Below are positions 41,719 to 51,395 of a stretch of 64,000 nucleotides of DNA, piece by piece. Source of the DNA: Endoryza sp044226045 (GTDB taxonomy: Bacteria; Bacteroidota; Bacteroidia; Chitinophagales; Chitinophagaceae); the NCBI GenBank assembly GCA_044226045.1, contig JBGAHR010000007.1:1-64000 (forward strand). Direction: 5' to 3'. Position numbers and translations under genes: made by a program. Positions within the stretch are counted from its first letter, which is position 1. Each line of letters opens with the position of its first letter. A model generated the notes under the pieces. That model worked only from the letters and a program-made list of their open reading frames with translations, did not search any database and was not told where the DNA came from.

Positions 41719-41784
41719 TTTTGGGGGTTAAAAAATATTTTGTCGTGGTCATGAACTCTGCTTACTTTCTACAAAAATTACCAT

Positions 41785-43770
41785 ATGCGGTTTATCGTGC
41801 TGGCAGGGATGGCCATCCTGGTACATTTTGGGGCTATGGCACAGAAGAAACCTCCGGTGAGGGACGGGCAGGAACTTCTTTCTCCCGATAAAAAAATCAG
41901 GCTCATGGTCGAGACAACCGATCTGCTGAGCTTTGCTATTGAAAAGGAAGGACAGATTTTGCTTCGTTCGTCGGTGATCGACCTGCAAACCAGCGCAGGC
42001 ACGCTGGGAGGTTTGAGGGTCAGAAAAAGCACCATCACCCATCATAATTCGGTTATTCAGTCTCCCGTACCGGAAAAGCGAATAAGGATTCCGGACCAGT
42101 ACACACAACTTTTGTTGCAATATGACCGATTGTTTACGGTCGAATTCAGGGTATACAACGACGGAGTGGCTTATCGGTTAATGACGACCCACAAAGACAG
42201 CCTGACTATTTTTAAAGAGACGGCAGAATATGGTATTATGCCGGATCATATGATTTATTTTTCTCCGGTGGCAAAGAGACCGGACGCGGATATTTATCAC
42301 ACCAGTTTTGAAGAGCCTTACCAAATAAAACCCGCTGACAGCATTCCGGAATCAGATCTGATTTTTTCACCGTTACTGGTAGACTATCATTCACGCGGAA
42401 AACTCGTGCTGACCGAATCCGATCTCGAAGATTATCCGGGGATGTTTCTGCGTTGTAAGCCAGGTGGCAGACTGACGGGTGAGTTTGCGGGTTATCCCCT
42501 GGAAGAACAGGTAATGGGAGGGGAGTTCAAACAGGCTGTGGTAACCAAGCGTGCAGGTTATATCGCGAAAACCAAAGGTACCCGCAGTTTTCCCTGGCGG
42601 GTTTTCATGATGGCGAGCGAAGACAGGCAATTGCCGGAGAATGATCTTGTTTACCGGCTCGCTTCTCCCTCTCGGGTTCCGGATCCATCCTGGATTTCAC
42701 CCGGTAAAGGAACAGATGAATGGATTATCGGAATCAATCTCTTCAATGTGCCATTTAAATCAGGGGTCAATACAGCCACCTATAAATATTATATTGATTT
42801 TGCCAGTCGCTTCGGATTTGACCGCATCATGATGGATGCGGGATGGAGTGATTATAATGATCTGTTTAAAATAAATCCGGCCATCAATATGGACGAGATA
42901 GCTGCTTATGCCAGGGAGAAGAAAATCCGGTTGAGTATGTGGACGCTGGCGCTTACCCTCAAACGTCAGCTAAAGCCCGCACTCGAACAGTTTAAAAAAT
43001 GGGGTGTTGATTTCATCATGACCGATTTCATGGATCGCGACGACCAGGAAATGGTCAGGTTTTATTTTGATATTGCAGAAGCCTGTGCCGCAAACAGGAT
43101 GATGATCATGTACCATGGTGCCTTCAAGCCCGCGGGATTCGGCAGAACCTATCCAAACGCCATCACCCGTGAATCAGTGCTGGGATCCGAATATAATATC
43201 TGGAGCGACAAGCCAACACCGGAACATAACCTGATGCTTCCCTTTATCAGGATGACTGCCGGCCCCATGGATTATGAACCCGGAATTCTTGACAACGCCA
43301 CCAGGCAAACTTTCAGACCTATCTCTGAAAAAGTAATGTCCACCGGAACGCGTTGTCACCAGGCAGCGATGTTTGTGGTGTACGAAAGCCCGATACAATT
43401 GTTTTCCGGCAATCCTTCTCAGGGACTGATGGAGCCGGCGTTCATGGAATTACTTGGGTCGGTTCCCACTACCTGGGATACGACACAGGTACTGGATGGC
43501 AGGATTGGAGATTATATCATTACCGCAAGAAAAAAGGGAGATACCTGGTTTTTAGGAGCCATGACCGATTGGACTTCGCGTAGCCTGGAAATACCTTTGC
43601 ATTTCCTTGAGCCGGGCAATTATGAAATGACGATTTGTGAAGATGGCATCAATGCTGATCGCTATCCTTCAGATTACACTATTAAAACCATAGTAGTCAA
43701 TGCCAGTCAGCAATTAACCATTCGAATGGCGGCGGGAGGAGGTTACCTGGCGCGGTTGCGTAAGTTATAA
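41785..43770 (+). CDS. GH97 glycoside hydrolase, retaining-type alpha-galactosidase-like
   Basis: 661 residues with signal peptide (about 1-20, ending GAMAQ). The N-terminal GH97 beta-sandwich is followed by a TIM barrel. The barrel holds IMMDAGWSDYND, KKWGVDFIMTDFMDRDDQEMV with a likely nucleophile Asp414 and RESVLGSEYNIWS with likely acid/base Glu463. The placement of an Asp nucleophile in the -DFM-RDD- strand is that of retaining GH97 enzymes such as the Bacteroides alpha-galactosidase, rather than inverting SusB-type alpha-glucosidases. It heads the sugar operon and is periplasmic. Confidence 0.88.
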   Translation: MRFIVLAGMAILVHFGAMAQKKPPVRDGQELLSPDKKIRLMVETTDLLSFAIEKEGQILLRSSVIDLQTSAGTLGGLRVRKSTITHHNSVIQSPVPEKRIRIPDQYTQLLLQYDRLFTVEFRVYNDGVAYRLMTTHKDSLTIFKETAEYGIMPDHMIYFSPVAKRPDADIYHTSFEEPYQIKPADSIPESDLIFSPLLVDYHSRGKLVLTESDLEDYPGMFLRCKPGGRLTGEFAGYPLEEQVMGGEFKQAVVTKRAGYIAKTKGTRSFPWRVFMMASEDRQLPENDLVYRLASPSRVPDPSWISPGKGTDEWIIGINLFNVPFKSGVNTATYKYYIDFASRFGFDRIMMDAGWSDYNDLFKINPAINMDEIAAYAREKKIRLSMWTLALTLKRQLKPALEQFKKWGVDFIMTDFMDRDDQEMVRFYFDIAEACAANRMMIMYHGAFKPAGFGRTYPNAITRESVLGSEYNIWSDKPTPEHNLMLPFIRMTAGPMDYEPGILDNATRQTFRPISEKVMSTGTRCHQAAMFVVYESPIQLFSGNPSQGLMEPAFMELLGSVPTTWDTTQVLDGRIGDYIITARKKGDTWFLGAMTDWTSRSLEIPLHFLEPGNYEMTICEDGINADRYPSDYTIKTIVVNASQQLTIRMAAGGGYLARLRKL

Positions 43771-43778
43771 AATTACAA

Positions 43779-44264
43779 ATGATAACACTGATTCCATTTT
43801 CGCCCGGCCATGTAACATCGCTGATCAGTTGGATTGATTCCGAAGAAATGCTGATGCAGTTCGCCGGACCATCATTCCATTATCCGCTTACACCCGACCA
43901 GTTGGCCTATCAGGCAAATGACCCCTCACATCTTTCATACTCACTTGTCAGTAATAGTCCCCGGGAGTTATTGGGTTATGGAGAAATAAAATTCAACAAC
44001 CATACGGCTTTTCTTTGCCGCCTGATTATCGCTCCGGAGAAGAGAGGACAAGGCTATGGTCAAATACTGATACGGGAATTACTGGCAGAAGTCAAGCGGC
44101 TTCCCAAAATAACGCAGGTGGAATTAAATGTATTTGATTTCAATAGCGTAGCTATTCATCTGTATGAAAAATTCGGTTTCGTGGCGAACTCCGATAGGGT
44201 ATTTGAAAGAACGATCAATGGACAACTGTGGAAGGCCATCAACATGGTACTTGCCCGGAACTGA
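43779..44264 (+). CDS. GNAT-family N-acetyltransferase
   Basis: 161 residues. The acetyl-CoA loop is in LCRLIIAPEKRGQGYGQILIRELLAEVKRL (R-G-Q-G-Y-G), followed by TQVELNVFDFNSVAIHLYEKFGFVANS, the usual motif B. Substrate unknown; relatives acetylate amino groups of ribosomal or small molecules. The gene starts 8 bases after GH97 and appears to be part of the same transcript, though its link to sugar use is not obvious. Confidence 0.85.
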   Translation: MITLIPFSPGHVTSLISWIDSEEMLMQFAGPSFHYPLTPDQLAYQANDPSHLSYSLVSNSPRELLGYGEIKFNNHTAFLCRLIIAPEKRGQGYGQILIRELLAEVKRLPKITQVELNVFDFNSVAIHLYEKFGFVANSDRVFERTINGQLWKAINMVLARN

Positions 44265-44320
44265 ACAGAAAACCTGCCATTGAAGTCAGCCCTTACCAGC
44301 AGTTGAGTTAACTTTAGCCA

Positions 44321-45298
44321 ATGAAGTGGATTTTTATTTGTGCAGTCATCTTTTTACAGGCCACTGTAAATGCCCAGTCGCTCAGAGGAATTACCGGGGA
44401 AAAAGATACCTTCTTCACCAATCAGAGCGCTTTTGCTGATGCGGTCAAATCCTTTCCGAATATCAAGCTGGCCGCTGAGATATCCAGTGATTCTTTATCG
44501 GAGATCCGGAATCTGCCCTATTGCGTATTACCCGGGCGCCGGTTAGAACTCGATAAATTTGAATTGTCTTCCAGGAGCGATACCCCCAGATCGGCGATTG
44601 TAATTGTTCATGGCGGCGGGTGGCGTTCGGGGGATCGCAGTCAGCATTATCCGATGGCCCAGCGACTGGCACTGATGGGGTACGTTTGTTTTACGCCCGA
44701 GTATCGTTTGTCTACGGAAGAATTATATCCTGCAGCAGTATATGATATCAAAGCTGCCCTGCGCTGGATTCATCTCAATGCTTCTTCTTTTAATATTGAT
44801 ACCAATCGGATAGCCATTGTTGGTTTTTCTGCCGGCGGAGAACTGGCTGCTTTTATGGGCGCTACGAACGGGATGCCGTCTTTTGAAAAAATGAATTGCA
44901 ACAAAGGTCAGTCGAGCCAGGTTAAGGCAGTCGTAGACATTGACGGCATTCTGGCTTTTATACATCCCGAATCAGGAGAAGGACGCGATTCCAAATACAC
45001 ATCTGCAGCAACATTCTGGTTCGGCTATTCAAAAAAGGAGAACCCGAAATTATGGGAGGAGGCTTCGCCGCTTACACAGGCGGGGCAGCACAGTCCGCCT
45101 ACGTTGTTCATCAATAGTCCATTGCTGTCTATGCATGCGGGAAGAGATGATTATATGAAGAAGCTGTCTTCTTTTGGTATTTATACGGAAGTGCAAACTT
45201 TCAATAATGCGCCGCATGCATTTTGTTTGTTTGAACCCTGGATCGATCCGACAGTGCTGTATATCGACAAGTTTCTTAAAAAGGTATTTCAAAAATGA
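44321..45298 (+). CDS. Exported alpha/beta-hydrolase, esterase-like
   Basis: 325 residues with signal peptide MKWIFICAVIFLQATVNAQS. The HGGG oxyanion motif begins at His97 (VIVHGGGWRSGDRS). The nucleophile is Ser170 in IAIVGFSAGGELAAFMG, and a His is in NAPHAFCLFEPW. This is the hormone-sensitive-lipase/acetyl-esterase arrangement common in polysaccharide utilisation loci, where such enzymes remove acetyl groups from pectin or hemicellulose. The substrate is inferred from context only. Its end overlaps the next start by four bases (ATGA). Confidence 0.85.
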   Translation: MKWIFICAVIFLQATVNAQSLRGITGEKDTFFTNQSAFADAVKSFPNIKLAAEISSDSLSEIRNLPYCVLPGRRLELDKFELSSRSDTPRSAIVIVHGGGWRSGDRSQHYPMAQRLALMGYVCFTPEYRLSTEELYPAAVYDIKAALRWIHLNASSFNIDTNRIAIVGFSAGGELAAFMGATNGMPSFEKMNCNKGQSSQVKAVVDIDGILAFIHPESGEGRDSKYTSAATFWFGYSKKENPKLWEEASPLTQAGQHSPPTLFINSPLLSMHAGRDDYMKKLSSFGIYTEVQTFNNAPHAFCLFEPWIDPTVLYIDKFLKKVFQK

Positions 45299-45729
45299 AG
45301 TGTATGCAAAAGTTTATCTGGCTATCTATGCTTCTTGCTGTTTCATTCTTTGTGCAGGCGCAGTCTGCGGAGGAAGCCCGTGTTTCAAAAGCAGTGGAAG
45401 CACTGAGAGAGGCGATGTTAAAAGCGGACTCTGCTCAGCTGTCAGCCCTGACTGCCGAAAAATTGAGTTACGGGCATTCCAGCGGTTTGATCGAGAATAA
45501 ACAGGAATTTATCAATAAATTGACCAGCGGAAGATCCAGGTTTTTAACCATGGAGATCTCCGATGTCACGATAGCTGTCAGTAAGCAGGTGGCGATTGTG
45601 CGGCATACTTTACAGGGCAAGACCATGGATAACGGACAACAGGGAGAGTTAAGGCTGAAAGTGATGCTCGTATTCGAAAAAGTAGGACATAAATGGTTGC
45701 TGATCGGCCGACAGGCTATTAAGTTTTAA
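45295..45729 (+). CDS. Exported NTF2-like (DUF4440/SnoaL-type) protein
   Basis: 144 residues beginning with a signal peptide (MKCMQKFIWLSMLLAVSFFVQAQS). The NTF2-like fold follows: VSKAVEALREAMLKADSAQLSALTAEKLSYGHSSGLIENKQEFINKL, then LRLKVMLVFEKVGHKWLLIGRQAIKF. Proteins of this type often accompany uronate catabolic genes in Bacteroidota; a reaction is not known. Coupled to the esterase gene by an ATGA overlap. Confidence 0.85.
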   Translation: MKCMQKFIWLSMLLAVSFFVQAQSAEEARVSKAVEALREAMLKADSAQLSALTAEKLSYGHSSGLIENKQEFINKLTSGRSRFLTMEISDVTIAVSKQVAIVRHTLQGKTMDNGQQGELRLKVMLVFEKVGHKWLLIGRQAIKF

Positions 45730-45748
45730 GAACCCAATTCATAGCAGC

Positions 45749-46516
45749 ATGAGTATATTGGATCAATTTGGTCTTACCGGGAAAACAGCCCTGGTCACGG
45801 GTTGTGATAAGGGTATCGGCCAATCGATGGCATTGGCGCTGGCGGAAGCAGGAGCCGATATTATTGGTGTGTCGAGAACGCTGCAACAGGAAAGTAATAT
45901 AGGAACTGCCATTGAACAGATCGGCCGGCATTTCCGTGCATTTCAATGTGATTTTTCCAATCGTGAGTCGGTCTATCAGTTTTTACATCACTTATCGGCC
46001 GACAGGATCGAACCTGATATACTTGTAAACAATGCAGGCACCATACAGCGCGAACCGGCCGCCAGTCATCCCGATTCTTATTGGGACCAGGTGATGGCTG
46101 TTAATCTCGATGCCCCATTTGTACTTTCGAGAGAGATCGGAAAAAAGATGATCGAACGGGGGACAGGAAAGATCATCTTCACCTGCTCCATGCTGTCATA
46201 CCAGGGTGGTATCAACGTGCCAGGTTATGCGGCGAGCAAATCGGCCATTGCCGGACTGGTTAAAGCCCTGGCCAATGAATGGGCCTCGAAAGGGGTGAAC
46301 GTAAACGGCATCGCTCCCGGCTACATCAGCACCGATAATACCGCTTCTCTAAAAGCCGATCCCAAAAGAAACCAGGCGATCCTGGACAGAATACCTGCGG
46401 GAAGATGGGGAGAAACAGAAGACCTGAAAGGCGCCACGGTTTTCCTGGCATCGGCTGCATCTAATTATGTACATGGAACCATTATTAACGTAGATGGTGG
46501 CTGGATGGGTCGCTAA
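45749..46516 (+). CDS. kduD: 2-dehydro-3-deoxy-D-gluconate 5-dehydrogenase (KduD)
   Basis: A 255-residue short-chain dehydrogenase. The NAD-binding motif T-G-C-D-K-G-I-G-Q is near residue 17, NNAGTIQRE is the NNAG motif, and the catalytic Tyr160-x3-Lys164 is in GYAASKSAIAGLVKALANEW. The end, NVDGGWMGR, is characteristic of KduD. It interconverts 2,5-diketo-3-deoxygluconate and 2-keto-3-deoxygluconate in unsaturated-uronate breakdown. It precedes kduI by 11 bases, as in many pectin loci. Confidence 0.95.
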   Translation: MSILDQFGLTGKTALVTGCDKGIGQSMALALAEAGADIIGVSRTLQQESNIGTAIEQIGRHFRAFQCDFSNRESVYQFLHHLSADRIEPDILVNNAGTIQREPAASHPDSYWDQVMAVNLDAPFVLSREIGKKMIERGTGKIIFTCSMLSYQGGINVPGYAASKSAIAGLVKALANEWASKGVNVNGIAPGYISTDNTASLKADPKRNQAILDRIPAGRWGETEDLKGATVFLASAASNYVHGTIINVDGGWMGR

Positions 46517-46527
46517 ACAATATACTT

Positions 46528-47358
46528 ATGCAAATCAGATTTCAAAACAGTCCTGCCGAAACAGCTCACATGAACACCTCGCAATTGCGGGAAAATTTTC
46601 TGGTGGAAGATTTGATGAAACCAGACCAGTTGCAATTAATGTATTCGCATTATGATCGGGTGATCATTGGAGGCGCCATGCCTGCCAGGGAAAAATTAAG
46701 CTTGCCCAATCCGGAGTCCCTTCGGGCAACCCACTTTCTGGAACGCAGGGAGATAGGCATCCTCAATGTGGGAGGCCTCGCGGTGATCACTGTGGGTTCG
46801 ACTGTGTATTCCCTGGAAAAATATGACTGCCTGTATATCGGGAAGGGCGTTAAAGATGTGCAGTTTTCCGCAGCATCTGCAGAGAATCCCGCTGTGTTAT
46901 ATATGCTCTCGGCGCCGGCTCACCATGCTTACCCGATTCAATTGATGAAACAAGAGGAGGCCAAGCCGGTTGAAATGGGCGCCGGCGATACCGCCAATAA
47001 ACGGACCATTTATAAATACATTCATCCTGATGGATTGATTAGTTGTCAATTGGTGATGGGACTTACCATTATTCAGACCGGGAGCGTTTGGAATACCATG
47101 CCGCCACATACGCATGACAGAAGATCGGAAGTCTATTTTTATTTTGATGTGCCCGATCAGCAAGCTGTTTTCCACTTTATGGGAGAACCGCAACAAACAC
47201 GCCACCTCCTTGTAAAAAATTATCAGGCAGTATTATCACCACCCTGGAGTATACACGCCGGATGCGGAACTTCTCACTATTCCTTTATTTGGGGAATGGC
47301 GGGTGAGAACTATGATTACAAGGACATGGACCCCATTCAGATACCGGATATAAAATAA
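46528..47358 (+). CDS. kduI: 5-keto-4-deoxyuronate isomerase (KduI)
   Basis: 276 residues, the normal family length. Cupin metal ligands are visible as His194, His196 and Glu201 in PPHTHDRRSEVYFYFDVPD and His243 in PWSIHAGCGTSHY, the same spacing as in the E. coli enzyme. N-terminal MPAREKLSLPNPESLRATHFLERREIGILNVGG is also conserved. It isomerises 5-keto-4-deoxyuronate (from unsaturated galacturonate) to 2,5-diketo-3-deoxygluconate, the substrate of KduD. Confidence 0.97.
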   Translation: MQIRFQNSPAETAHMNTSQLRENFLVEDLMKPDQLQLMYSHYDRVIIGGAMPAREKLSLPNPESLRATHFLERREIGILNVGGLAVITVGSTVYSLEKYDCLYIGKGVKDVQFSAASAENPAVLYMLSAPAHHAYPIQLMKQEEAKPVEMGAGDTANKRTIYKYIHPDGLISCQLVMGLTIIQTGSVWNTMPPHTHDRRSEVYFYFDVPDQQAVFHFMGEPQQTRHLLVKNYQAVLSPPWSIHAGCGTSHYSFIWGMAGENYDYKDMDPIQIPDIK

Positions 47359-47361
47359 TTT

Positions 47362-48201
47362 ATGTTTCGAGAAATCAAATGGCTGTTGCTTACTTGTCTG
47401 GTAGTAATCCTGTTTACTTCCTTTCCGGGAATGACAACCTCGCCAACTCCTTTACAGCTAAAGAAAAAGAAAATATTGCTGGATCGTTATTTCAACAGTG
47501 AAAAGAGAAAGGACAGCAATGGCGAATTACAATACTTTCATTATACCTGGGAAGAGCAGGGATTTCCCGGATTTTCAGAATTCGGAAAACTGTTTACAGA
47601 GCAGGGCGCAACGCTGCTCAGCGAGGATGGCCCCCCTGATATCTTTAAAATGGAAGATGTGGCCGTCTACATAATCGTTGATCCCGATAACCGCAAAGAC
47701 AATCCAGACCCCAATTATATTGGCGTGTCTGATATTCCCGGTCTCAAATCCTGGGTTGAATTGGGTGGTGTGCTGGTTTTAATGGGGAACGATAGTTCGA
47801 ATTGTGATCTTTCGCATTTAAACAAATTAAGTGAGCCTTTCGGCATTCGGTTCACGGATCAAACGGTCAATAAAGTGCCGGACGACCAGTTTGAGCTGGG
47901 TACAGTCAAAAGTGTGCGGTCGGATATTATTTCATCCAGTCTTAAAATGTTTATGAAGGAAGCCTGTCCGCTGAAATTATCAGGGAAGGCGGTGGCGTTG
48001 GCAAAAAGCGGTAAGGAGGTCGTTATGGCGTATGCACGGTATGAAAAAGGCCTGGTGTTAGCTATCGGAGATCCCTGGCTGTATAATGAATACATAGATG
48101 ACAGGAGAGGGTTGAAAGGATTTGATAACCGGGAGGCTGCAAAACAGTTGGTAACCTGGTTGCTTAGGCAGTCAAAGGAAAAGAAGTATATTTTTAACTA
48201 G
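47362..48201 (+). CDS. Exported DUF4350-like protein of pectin loci
   Basis: 279 residues with a hydrophobic start (about 8-26). The body resembles the DUF4350/glutamine-amidotransferase-like domain that in Bacteroidota is often fused to or next to GH88/GH105 unsaturated-uronyl hydrolases. Recognisable parts are ILLDRYFNSEKR...YHYTWEEQGFPGFSEFGKLF, YIIVDPDN, IPGLKSWVELGGVLVLMGNDSSNCDL, and KGLVLAIGDPWLYNEYID. No catalytic Cys nucleophile elbow typical of GATase is evident, so it is probably a binding or structural protein. Four bases downstream of kduI. Confidence 0.75.
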   Translation: MFREIKWLLLTCLVVILFTSFPGMTTSPTPLQLKKKKILLDRYFNSEKRKDSNGELQYFHYTWEEQGFPGFSEFGKLFTEQGATLLSEDGPPDIFKMEDVAVYIIVDPDNRKDNPDPNYIGVSDIPGLKSWVELGGVLVLMGNDSSNCDLSHLNKLSEPFGIRFTDQTVNKVPDDQFELGTVKSVRSDIISSSLKMFMKEACPLKLSGKAVALAKSGKEVVMAYARYEKGLVLAIGDPWLYNEYIDDRRGLKGFDNREAAKQLVTWLLRQSKEKKYIFN

Positions 48202-48220
48202 AATCGAATACCCGACATAC

Positions 48221-49738
48221 ATGTTATTGACGAAGGAAATATTAAAGGAAATTGACCGGAAACATATCCAGTTGCCTGATACTTCCCTCTTCGCCCTTCC
48301 GGAAAAGGTGATACAGTTCGGCACAGGCGTGTTATTAAGAGGGTTGCCGGATTATTTTATCGACAAGGCAAACAAAGCAGGAAAGTTTAACGGCAGAATT
48401 GTGGTAGTGAAGTCAACGGAGGGCGGAGACTCGGCAGCATTTGATCAGCAGAACGGCCTGTTTACGCATTGCATACGAGGAATGGATAACGGGGCCGTCT
48501 ATTCGGAGAATATCATCAATGCCTCCATAAGCAGGGTTTTGTCAGCCCGTACCCAATGGAAACATATTCTTGCCTGCGCACATCAACCCGACATAAAGAT
48601 CATCATTTCCAATACAACAGAAGTGGGTATCCAACTGGTGAACGAAAGTCCGTTCCAGACGCCTCCGCAATCTTTTCCTGCCAAACTACTTTCCTTTCTG
48701 TTGGAGAGATACAAGGCGTTTCAGGGTAGCCCGGAAAGCGGCATGGTTATCGTTCCCACCGAATTGATTACCGACAATGGCAAGAGGCTCCGGTCAATCG
48801 TACTCGAGCTGTCTCGACTGAATAACCTGTCTCCGGATTTTATCAAATGGGTGGAGAACCACAATCGTTTCTGCAATTCACTAGTGGACCGTATTGTTCC
48901 GGGCAGACCGGCTCCTTCGGTGCTCGAAAAGATGGAACAGGAACTGGGATACCAGGATTCTTTGCTGATCATGTCAGAGTTATACCGGCTGTGGGCTATC
49001 GAAGGCGATGAACATATCAGGGCCCTTCTCAGTTTTGCGGACACAGATCAGGGTGTGATCATTCAACCCGATATTGATATATATCGGGAGCTGAAACTAC
49101 GGCTTCTGAATGGCACACATACTGCTTGTTGCGGGCTTGCTTTTTTGGCTGGATGCAGAACAGTGAAGGAAGCTATGGAAACGGAATGGATGGCCCGGCT
49201 TGTTCAACAGGTAATGTTGGAAGAAATTGCCCGGGCAATTCCTTATCCGGTGGATGAAGTAACAGCCAGGCAATTTGGACAAAAGGTGCTTGATCGTTTC
49301 AGGAACCCGGCCATTGAACATGAATGGATCAATATTACCATGCAGTTCACTTCGAAACTGAAGATGCGCCTGGTACCTGTTGTCCGGGAGTATTTTAAAC
49401 GATATAAACAGGTGCCGATGTTACTCTCCACCGGTTTAGCCGCCTGGATATTGTTCATGAAATCCACCAAAGAAGAGAACGGGCAGTATTATGGCCAGCT
49501 AAACCGGGAATGGTACCCAATCAAAGACGATGCAGCTGCCAGGCTTCATTCATTCTGGCAACAGCCGGACGCAACTGACCATGTACGCGATTTACTGGAA
49601 GATCAATCATTGTGGGGTGAGAACCTGGCATTGTATGAAGGCTTTGCACAGGCAATTCAGGAAAAATTGAAACAAATGTTGGATATTGGGGTGGATAAAG
49701 TAATTCAGTCTCTAGAACATATTAAAGTAAATGCCTGA
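48221..49738 (+). CDS. uxaB: Tagaturonate reductase (altronate oxidoreductase, UxaB)
   Basis: 505 residues of the mannitol/altronate dehydrogenase family. The Rossmann start is VIQFGTGVLLRGLPDYFIDKANKAGKFNGRIVVVKST. Then come TTEVGI, FPAKLLSFLLERYK, and the C-terminal motif KLRLLNGTHTACCGLAFLAG, where K-x5-NG-x-H is conserved around the active site. It reduces D-tagaturonate to D-altronate with NADH. It is followed by uxaA with an 8-base overlap. Slightly longer than the ~480-residue average. Confidence 0.95.
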   Translation: MLLTKEILKEIDRKHIQLPDTSLFALPEKVIQFGTGVLLRGLPDYFIDKANKAGKFNGRIVVVKSTEGGDSAAFDQQNGLFTHCIRGMDNGAVYSENIINASISRVLSARTQWKHILACAHQPDIKIIISNTTEVGIQLVNESPFQTPPQSFPAKLLSFLLERYKAFQGSPESGMVIVPTELITDNGKRLRSIVLELSRLNNLSPDFIKWVENHNRFCNSLVDRIVPGRPAPSVLEKMEQELGYQDSLLIMSELYRLWAIEGDEHIRALLSFADTDQGVIIQPDIDIYRELKLRLLNGTHTACCGLAFLAGCRTVKEAMETEWMARLVQQVMLEEIARAIPYPVDEVTARQFGQKVLDRFRNPAIEHEWINITMQFTSKLKMRLVPVVREYFKRYKQVPMLLSTGLAAWILFMKSTKEENGQYYGQLNREWYPIKDDAAARLHSFWQQPDATDHVRDLLEDQSLWGENLALYEGFAQAIQEKLKQMLDIGVDKVIQSLEHIKVNA

Positions 49739-51380
49739 TATGAAACAGCGCGTTTTGAAAGTGCATCCCGACGACAATGTGCTGGTTGCGTTGACCAATC
49801 TGCAAAGGGGTGATCTTATTTCTTTCAAGGGAGAACAATATGAATTGAAGGACGATATTCCTGCCAAACACAAATTTTTTACCCGGGAGATGAAAGAAGG
49901 AGATGCGGTGATCATGTATGGGGTGCTGGTCGGGAAAGCACAAAATGATATACCGGCAGGCGGATTGATGACAACAGCCAATACAAAACATGCCGCACAA
50001 CCCTATGCGTACCGGGCCTTTCAATATCATTGGACAGCTCCCCCGGTGGAGAAGTTTCGTAATAGAAGTTTTAATGGATATCACCGCTCTGATGGCAGAG
50101 TGGGAACAGCTAATTACTGGTTGTTCATACCGACTGTATTCTGTGAAAACAGGAACCTGGATGTGATCCGCGAAGCCATGCACAACGAATTGGGGTATGC
50201 AGTCACCGCCAAGTATAAACAATACACACACGAACTGGTGAAGGCCTATCGCGAAGGGCAGCCGGTGTCAACTATTTCCTTTTCTCCGGCAGCATCTCCT
50301 TCGCAGCACAGGGTGTTCCCGAATGTTGATGGCATCAAGTTCCTCAACCACCAGGGTGGATGCGGAGGCACCCGCCAGGATGCAGCTATATTGGGAAAAC
50401 TGCTTGCTGCTTACGCCGATCACCCGAATGTTGGAGGCGTCACAGTCCTGAGCCTGGGTTGTCAGAACCTGCAGACACAGGATTTTATTAATGAATTGAA
50501 AAAGAGAAACCCGTCATTTGATAAGCCGCTGTTGATTTTTGAACAGCAGCAATCGCAGAGTGAAGAGCAGTTGATCGCCGAAGCGATCAGGGAAACTTTT
50601 AAAGGACTCCAGCAGATCAATCAGCTGGAGCGTAAGCCGGCATCGCTGGATAAAATGTGTGTGGGAGTAAAATGCGGGGGCAGTGATGGATTCAGTGGTA
50701 TCTCTGCCAATCCTGCCGTTGGATATTGCAGTGATCTGCTCGCGGCACTGGGTGCAAAAGTATTATTGGCCGAATTTCCTGAATTATGCGGCGCCGAACA
50801 GGAACTCATCGACCGGTCAGTGAATGAGGCCACCGCCAATAAGTTCATACACCTCATGCGAAGCTATGATGCGATAGCACATAGTGTGGGATCCGGATTT
50901 CATGCGAATCCAAGTCCCGGAAATATTAAGGACGGTCTTATTACAGATGCGATCAAAAGCGCCGGTGCGGCTAAAAAAGGCGGTACTTCACCGGTAGTAG
51001 ACGTGCTCGATTATACCGAGCCCGCCACCAAGCCGGGTCTTAGCCTGGTGTGCACGCCGGGAAACGATGTGGAAGCAACCACCGGTAAAGCCGCTTCAGG
51101 AGCGACCCTTATTTTATTTACTACCGGACTGGGAACACCCACCGGAAACCCGGTTTGCCCTACCATCAAGGTTTCTACCAACTCTTCCCTTACCCGCCGA
51201 ATGAAAGACATCATCGATATCGATACCGGTCCGATCATAGAAGGTGAAAAATCAATTGAAGAAATGGGAGAGGAGATCCTGGAATATTGTATCAGGGCGG
51301 CCAGTGGTGAAGTGATACCCAAGGCTGTTCTGTTGAACCAGGACGATTTTATACCGTGGAAAAGGGGAGTGTCGCTATAA
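49731..51380 (+). CDS. uxaA: Altronate dehydratase (UxaA)
   Basis: 549 residues. An N-terminal SAF domain (about 1-85) is joined to the UxaA dehydratase body. Landmarks are FNGYHRSDGRVGTANYWLFIPTVFCENRN, HQGGCGGTRQDA, LSLGCQNLQTQ, VGVKCGGSDGFSGISANPAVG, LAEFPELCGAEQEL and GLGTPTGNPVCPTIKVSTN. Conserved Cys residues in these blocks hold the iron centre. It converts D-altronate to 2-keto-3-deoxygluconate. An alternative ATG at 49740 begins just after the uxaB stop. Confidence 0.96.
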   Translation: MPDMKQRVLKVHPDDNVLVALTNLQRGDLISFKGEQYELKDDIPAKHKFFTREMKEGDAVIMYGVLVGKAQNDIPAGGLMTTANTKHAAQPYAYRAFQYHWTAPPVEKFRNRSFNGYHRSDGRVGTANYWLFIPTVFCENRNLDVIREAMHNELGYAVTAKYKQYTHELVKAYREGQPVSTISFSPAASPSQHRVFPNVDGIKFLNHQGGCGGTRQDAAILGKLLAAYADHPNVGGVTVLSLGCQNLQTQDFINELKKRNPSFDKPLLIFEQQQSQSEEQLIAEAIRETFKGLQQINQLERKPASLDKMCVGVKCGGSDGFSGISANPAVGYCSDLLAALGAKVLLAEFPELCGAEQELIDRSVNEATANKFIHLMRSYDAIAHSVGSGFHANPSPGNIKDGLITDAIKSAGAAKKGGTSPVVDVLDYTEPATKPGLSLVCTPGNDVEATTGKAASGATLILFTTGLGTPTGNPVCPTIKVSTNSSLTRRMKDIIDIDTGPIIEGEKSIEEMGEEILEYCIRAASGEVIPKAVLLNQDDFIPWKRGVSL

Positions 51381-51395
51381 AACCTGCCAACAAGC

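Noticed and set aside
41640..41891. 83-residue + strand frame before GH97
   Set aside because: Crosses a strong terminator and overlaps the GH97 signal peptide in another frame; no domain or signal.
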